Below are positions 58,932 to 64,000 of a stretch of 64,000 bases of DNA, in pieces. The translations under genes and the position numbers were made by a program. The DNA is from Pelecanus crispus (lineage: Eukaryota; Chordata; Aves; Pelecaniformes; Pelecanidae): contig NC_134675.1 in the NCBI RefSeq assembly GCF_030463565.1, positions 11,491,862 to 11,555,861 of the forward strand, read 5' to 3'. Under the pieces are notes generated by a model. The model made no database searches. It was not told where the DNA came from and saw nothing but the letters and a program-made list of their open reading frames with translations. Numbering within the stretch: the first letter of the stretch is position 1; each line of letters begins with the position of its first letter.

Positions 58932-60106
58932 TCCACCCATGTGGAAGAGCAGTAAGGGGTAGTAGTCTGAGGGCCGTACCAGTCTGGGAAGTCTCCTGGT
59001 GATATCTCTGACCCGGGCTCCTGGCAGGCAGCAGACTTCCCTATGAGGAGGGTCCACCCGGCATATTGGACCCTCTGTTCCCCTCAAGAGGGAGTCTCCT
59101 ACAACTATGACCCGTCTTTTCTTCCTTGTGGAGGTGGTAGTAATATGGGGGGTAGGTCTTTGTGGTCTTGGCAACTCTTCGGGTGTAGATGGATCGACGC
59201 CCACATCGTCCACTGACTGGTCCTACACATCTAGAGCCTCGTACCTATTGTGCAGAGGCACCTGGGGGGTCACAGTGGGCAAGGATTGTGGACTTCTTTC
59301 TACTCACTGCTTCCCTCTAAGACCCTGCCTACATCCTGGTGGGGGGAGGATACTGGCTCCCTTTGGTCACAGGCTTTCTCTGGAGGCTGTCCCTGGTCAG
59401 GTTTCCGGGAGCTCAGAGCGTGATTCCACCTGTCTATCTCTTGCTCAGATTCCCTGATGCTCCGTAGCCTGTCTACTTCCTCTCTTAGCTCTGCCACCAA
59501 GCCGAGTAGATAATCCACTTGGTCACAGCGCACACAGCTGTTTGCTCCACTGCCATCTGTTCCCAGAGCAAGCTGGTGGCACTCCCTGCAGCCGGAGACC
59601 TGGACGGTTGTGTGTTTCCGTGGGAGCTCAGTCTGGGTGGATACAGCCTTTCTGGGTAGTGCAGAGGATACAGCCTTCCGCCGGGTGGATACCATGGCCA
59701 TGCCTAGGCTCCCTCTCACCAGCTGAACTTACCGAACCTACCTCTTGAGCTAGGAGGGGGACTTGGCCTTCCCCGCACGCCCTGCCCACGCCAACTTCTG
59801 CGCCAACTGCCGCGCCATGCCCTCCTGATGTGCCACACCCTGTTTGCCCATCCTGTTCGCCTCGCTCCTGGTCGCTTGCGCTCCCTGGGGGCTGCTTTTA
59901 TAGGTGGGGGGGGTTTGGCCGCGGTCACTCCTGGCCCCGTCCACACTGCGTCAGAGCTGCCGCACGTCAGCAGCTCGCCCTTTCCTGCTCTTTCCCGCTC
60001 TAGGCGGGGGGCTGGGCTGCCTGCTCTCTCCCTGCACTTTTTGCCGCCTTAGCAAGCGTGCCCCGGTGCAAGCGTCCGCTCCGGAGCCCTTTGTCTCGGT
60101 GACTGC
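58932..60106 (-). mobile_element. CR1 fragment, 5' end and ORF1, opposite strand
   Basis: From the 5' end at 60106 (GCAGTCACCGAGAC on -) through a TATAAAAG box near 59900, ORF1 starts at 59719 or 59698 and stops after VLEGSSE at 59300, as in the copy at 35508. The esterase start (VVGDSLLRGTEGPICR) follows in another frame because of about eight extra bases near 59250. It breaks off at LLLFHMGG. It is very close in sequence to 35170-36362. Confidence 0.88.
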
Positions 60107-61339
60107 AGGGCTGCTGGACAGTGGGACTTGGCAGTGTTGGGAACAAAAGTAATTTCACCTCCTGAGTAAGGATCCTCTGTGCCTGATGTGTATCCCAAGG
60201 TAAATATGCTCCAGCTTTCTTTGTGGGTCTACCGCTTATGACTGTGTGGGGCATGTGCAATGATCGCTGCCAGTTACCTGTATCTAATCGTAAGCGACTC
60301 ATTTAGATAGCGATGTCTCAACCTCAGGAAAGCAATAATGTATGGGCAGCAGATGGTGAACCTGTATGATGGACACAGGTTCACATCTTGGCAAGGATCA
60401 CATGAAACATCACAAGGGAAATCCTGCTGTTGATAGCTAGCCTTACAGAGAGATCAATGCCACAAGAGGCAGCACTGTCAGGTAGGGATGACACTCGGAC
60501 CACAGTTCAGAGGAGAAGGATTATGGCCCCAGCTTTACTGCCACACTCCCATGTAATGTTGAACCAAGCAAAGTTTAGCTAGAACCTCTGTTCCCAAGCT
60601 GTAAAATGGTCGTTATACTTTTGGACCTGAGATATGGTGTAAAGATAAAAAAATCTGTTAATAACTTGGTGTCATACGCTACTGAGGAGCTATACAAATC
60701 TCAAAGGAAAGCACTTCAGTTGCAGTGTTGAGGTTCCTCAGCTCACATATATTCCCGTGGCAGGCAGGCTGCCCTGGACCTTCAGTGGAGTGAGCCTCTG
60801 AAAACTGAAACCTACATAAAACCAAGAAAGCTAGGAGAAAGGGGCAGCTCAAAAGTGCAAAAGGCTGGTAGATAACATGGGGGCATGCAATGCTTGCTGC
60901 TAACGTGCAGGTAACACGGCGATTCTTTAGAGGGGAACGTATACTACCAGGGACTGTACACAGAGAACAAAACACAAATCTGCTGCCTGGGTTAAACAGT
61001 AACGCTCTTTGAAATTTAAAAAAAAACAAACAAACAAACCCAAACTTTCAAATGGACAGTCATTGCTAAGCAAGAAAAAATAGGCATGTTTAATAATAAA
61101 ATCCATAATAAAACATATGAGAAAAAGATTTAGAGGAGCAACGTAGAGAGAGCATAAAAAACTACTAACAGAAGTTTTCAAATGTATCTGAAGTAGGAAC
61201 TCGGTGGGGTTAAGGAGGCCAATAAATAACTGATGGAAATGTAAGAAGGACAACCAAGGCAGGGCAGGGTAGAAAGGCTGAATGGATTATTGGCACTGGT
61301 GTTCACTTCAGACGTGGTCAGGGAGGTCCTCGCATGGCA
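60107..61339. other. Unassigned sequence
   Basis: No exon, LTR or CR1 feature recognised. Confidence 0.35.
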
Positions 61340-62135
61340 GCCACTCTCTGTAGTCTGAAGAATGTTATCAAACAAAATTGTCAAAAGAGGAAATTTTAGA
61401 AAAAAACAGCTAAATAATCTGTGGCAAATGACCAGCCCAGATGGCATTCACACTGAGTTAAAGGAAACTAAAGATGACATTTTTTTAAACTTCTAAGGAG
61501 TATGTAACCTATTACTTAAAGCAGCCTCAGCACCAAAGGACTGAGTTATGGCAATTATGTCCATCTTAAGAAGGATCCTTGCACAGCCTGGGGAAACACA
61601 GGTCACTAGGTTTGATTTCGGCATCAGGCAAGTCAGTAGAAACAAAGAACAGAATTTGCAGACACAGATAAATACAAGAAAAGTCAATACAGCTTTTGTA
61701 GTGGGAATGCCTGACATCTGTGATGGCATCAATGAGCGCATAAACATAGTGAGCTGGTCTTGACCTTGTGCTTGTGTTTGCAAAAGGCTTTTGATAAGAT
61801 TCTTCCACCAAGGCCCTTAAGAAACTCCATTCTCATGGAGTAAGAGATTTCACCCACAGGCTGGAACAAAGAGGTGGAATAAGTTGACAATGATCACAGC
61901 AGAGTAAAGGTATCAGCAGGTACCGTGCTGTTCGACACAGTGATCTTGGGAAAAGGGGTGAATAATGAAGTTATAAAGTTTGCTGATGGCACAAAATTAT
62001 TCAGAATAAAAAAAAATTAAGTTGACCATGTGGAGCTGCAGAAGGAGCTCATGATACTGATTGAGCAATAAAATGGTTTTTGAACTTCAGAGTTGAAAAA
62101 TACAATGCAGTGTACATGGGAAAAACTATTTTAAC
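61340..62135 (+). mobile_element. Ancient LINE relic, CR1/L3-like reverse transcriptase
   Basis: Scattered but ordered matches to a CR1-type reverse transcriptase are visible in changing frames: SPDGIH.ELKE near 61437, QKAFDKIL near 61783 followed by KLHSHGV, then KFADGTKLF near 61977 and a later HMGK-like MGK. Stops and frameshifts are frequent and no end is preserved, in keeping with great age. Identity as L3 rather than old CR1 cannot be settled by eye. Confidence 0.55.
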
Positions 62136-63165
62136 CATAAATACCCAGCAATGCTCTCTTAACTAGCTGATACATTTTAGGAAGGAAGCACTGGTGTCCT
62201 TGCTGTCTTGAGTGAGCTCTTTACTTGTCTGATTCTCATCCTCTTCCCCTATTAGCAAATGCTAATGCCCAGTGCTGGAGACATGATTCTGGGCTCAGCA
62301 GATATTTTATCTGACCCAGTACAGTTCTCATACTCCCCTGTTACATTTTTATGCGGCTCTCAGATCATTACCTCAGAAATCGGTTACTCTCAGTTAAATG
62401 AAGCAAAGAGGTAAGAATCTTGCATTCCAGGTCCTAGAAAAACCATGGGGGCAGGGATTGTATTCATCCCTTTGGATTTTCTAAAGATTATGGGAGATTA
62501 TATATGAGATATTTCTCTTGCCTTAGGAAGCTGGCAGCAACTTGGCTTCAAGGCAGAAACTCAAGCCCAGGGTGCATTGGGCATCTTCCATTCATCCATC
62601 CATACCTCTAAGGGGTAAAGAGGACTGGACTCATGAGCTGTCCAGAGATCCCACAGAAATTTAATTTCCATTTAGGCACATGGGCTTGGCAGGAATTGCC
62701 TGGATCAATGGCTATCACAGGTCCAAGAAACACAATATCCCAGTGTAGACACATCCATCCTCATCTCAGAGCCAGCACAGAAGTCATACCGTGGTTTGTG
62801 GCTGCCTTTCCCCATGCCATCAGGCCTGAGCAGAAAGCCCCATGCACTATTAATCTAGCAGACCCCCAGAATTTCCTGAGAGAAAACATGAGAGCTCTTT
62901 AAGCTATTGTTCATACCCTTGGTACTGTGTACTGGTTTCTGTTTATACTGTAATTAGTTTTTTCAGGTACTGAGCCAAATACTTGCTGCCAGGGAAAAGT
63001 AATGTTCTTTGCTTTGAGAGGGGAAATTCTGCAGAAATGGATGTTTAGATAAACATCAGTGTTCTTGTCTAACATCAGATTTCAGTCTCCTCTTACTCTT
63101 TATACTCAATATTGTATGCTGATGGGGCTTTTAAAACTGTGACTCCTGGGGAAAAGATGAAAAGA
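62136..63165. other. Unassigned sequence
   Basis: No feature recognised. Confidence 0.35.
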
Positions 63166-64000
63166 TGTGCATTGGGTTTGTGTGGCAAGGTTTGGGTAGC
63201 GGGGGGGGGGGGGGGGGGGCTACAGGGGTGGCTTCTGTGAGAAGCTGCTAGAAGCTTCCCCTGTGTCCGACAGAGCCAATGCCAGCCGGCTACAAGACGG
63301 ACCCATCTCTGGCCAAGGCTGAGCCAAACAGTGATGGTGGTAGCGCCTCTGTGATAACGTATTTAAGAAGGGGGAAAAAAAAACCCCAAAACACCAGGAC
63401 ACAAACTGCAGCTGGAGTGAGGAGTGAGAATATGGGAGAGAAACAACTATGCAGACACCAAGGTCAGTGAAGAAGGAGGGGGAGGAGGTGCGCCAGGCAC
63501 CAGAGCAGAGATTCCCCTGCAGCCCATGGTGAAGACCATGGTGAGGCAGGCTGTCCCCCTGCAGCTCATGGAGGTTAACGGTGGAGCAGATATCCACCTG
63601 CAGCCCGTGGAGGACCCCACGCTGGAGCAGCTGGATGCCTGAAGGAGGCTGTGACCCCATGGAAGCCTGCGCTGGAGCAGGCTCCTGGCAGGACATGTGG
63701 ACCCATGGAGAGAGGAGCTCACACTGGAGCAGGTTTGCTGGCAGGACTTGTGACCCCATGCTGGAGCAGTCTGTTCCTGAAGGACTGCACCCCATGGACA
63801 GGACCTACGCTGGAGCAGTTTGTGAAGAACTGCAGCCTGTAGGAAGGACCCACGTTGGAGCAGTTTATGGAGGACTGTCTCCTGTGGGAGCGACCCCACG
63901 CTGGAGCAGGGGAAGAGTGTGAGGAGTCCTCCCCTTGAGGAGGAAGGAGCGGCAGAGACAGCACGTGATGAACTGACTGCAACCCCCATTCCCTGTCCTG
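63166..64000 (+). mobile_element. Long LTR, inverted copy of the 23.8 kb LTR, cut by window end
   Basis: It begins TGTGCATTGGGTTTGTG and includes a G19 run (63201-63219), GTATTTAAGAAGGGGG as a TATA-like region, and seven degenerate copies of the CGCTGGAGCAG motif (63619, 63669, 63721, 63758, 63807, 63852, 63898) spaced 37-52 bases. It follows the same order as the reverse complement of 23836-24928 and ends with the window. Its 3' end and any target duplication lie outside. Confidence 0.82.

Noticed and set aside
63201-63219. G19 run as a regulatory quadruplex
   Set aside because: The family has a variable G-run here; low-complexity expansion is enough to explain it.

Overview
The window looks like bird nuclear DNA. 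It holds several CR1 LINE copies with the typical repeated ATTCTATG 3' tail, env-less ERVL-like proviruses, and two neighbouring host genes that sit together in human 9p13.3. I recognise SPMIP6 (C9orf24/SMRP1) and MYORG (KIAA1161) from remembered protein similarity. That region corresponds to the avian Z chromosome, so Z linkage is an inference. No bacterial features, tRNA, rRNA or CRISPR array were seen.

Layout. 1-9.5 kb: no gene I can support. 9.5-13.3 kb: SPMIP6 on the + strand, three exons clear and two tentative. 14.03-14.34 kb: CpG-rich promoter with a clean splice donor, the likely MYORG promoter and first exon. 14.3-22.3 kb: the presumed MYORG intron, with a truncated CR1 at 19.9-20.6 kb. 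22.3-23.6 kb: 5' part of the MYORG coding exon on +, with one frameshift and two stops. 23.8-24.9 kb: a long LTR. 25.4-26.1 kb: an unassigned LTR-like block. 26.4-30.5 kb: a deleted ERVL-like provirus (here ERV1) on -. 31.4-44.7 kb: a nested stack, namely a full-length + strand CR1 split by a - strand CR1 in its ORF1 and by a second kind of retrovirus (here ERV3) in its ORF2. 44.7-47.9 kb: unassigned. 47.9-48.4 kb: a solo ERVL LTR with intact target duplication. 48.85-49.6 kb: 3' part of MYORG, now on the - strand. 49.6-56.4 kb: a nearly full-structure ERVL-like provirus (here ERV2) on -. 56.4-63.2 kb: mostly unassigned, with CR1 pieces in opposite orientations and an ancient LINE relic. 63.2-64 kb: an inverted copy of the 23.8 kb LTR, running off the window.

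Main message. SPMIP6 keeps readable exons, while MYORG is broken. Its two halves lie 25 kb apart on opposite strands, a block of roughly 40 codons holding the family's catalytic nucleophile is absent, and both halves carry stops. The break is flanked by retroviral elements whose flanks do not match, which suggests an inversion within this repeat cluster (or an assembly join). Viral and LINE genes are all damaged. The most intact are ERV3 integrase, fused in frame behind CR1 endonuclease, and ERV3 env, which has two stops.
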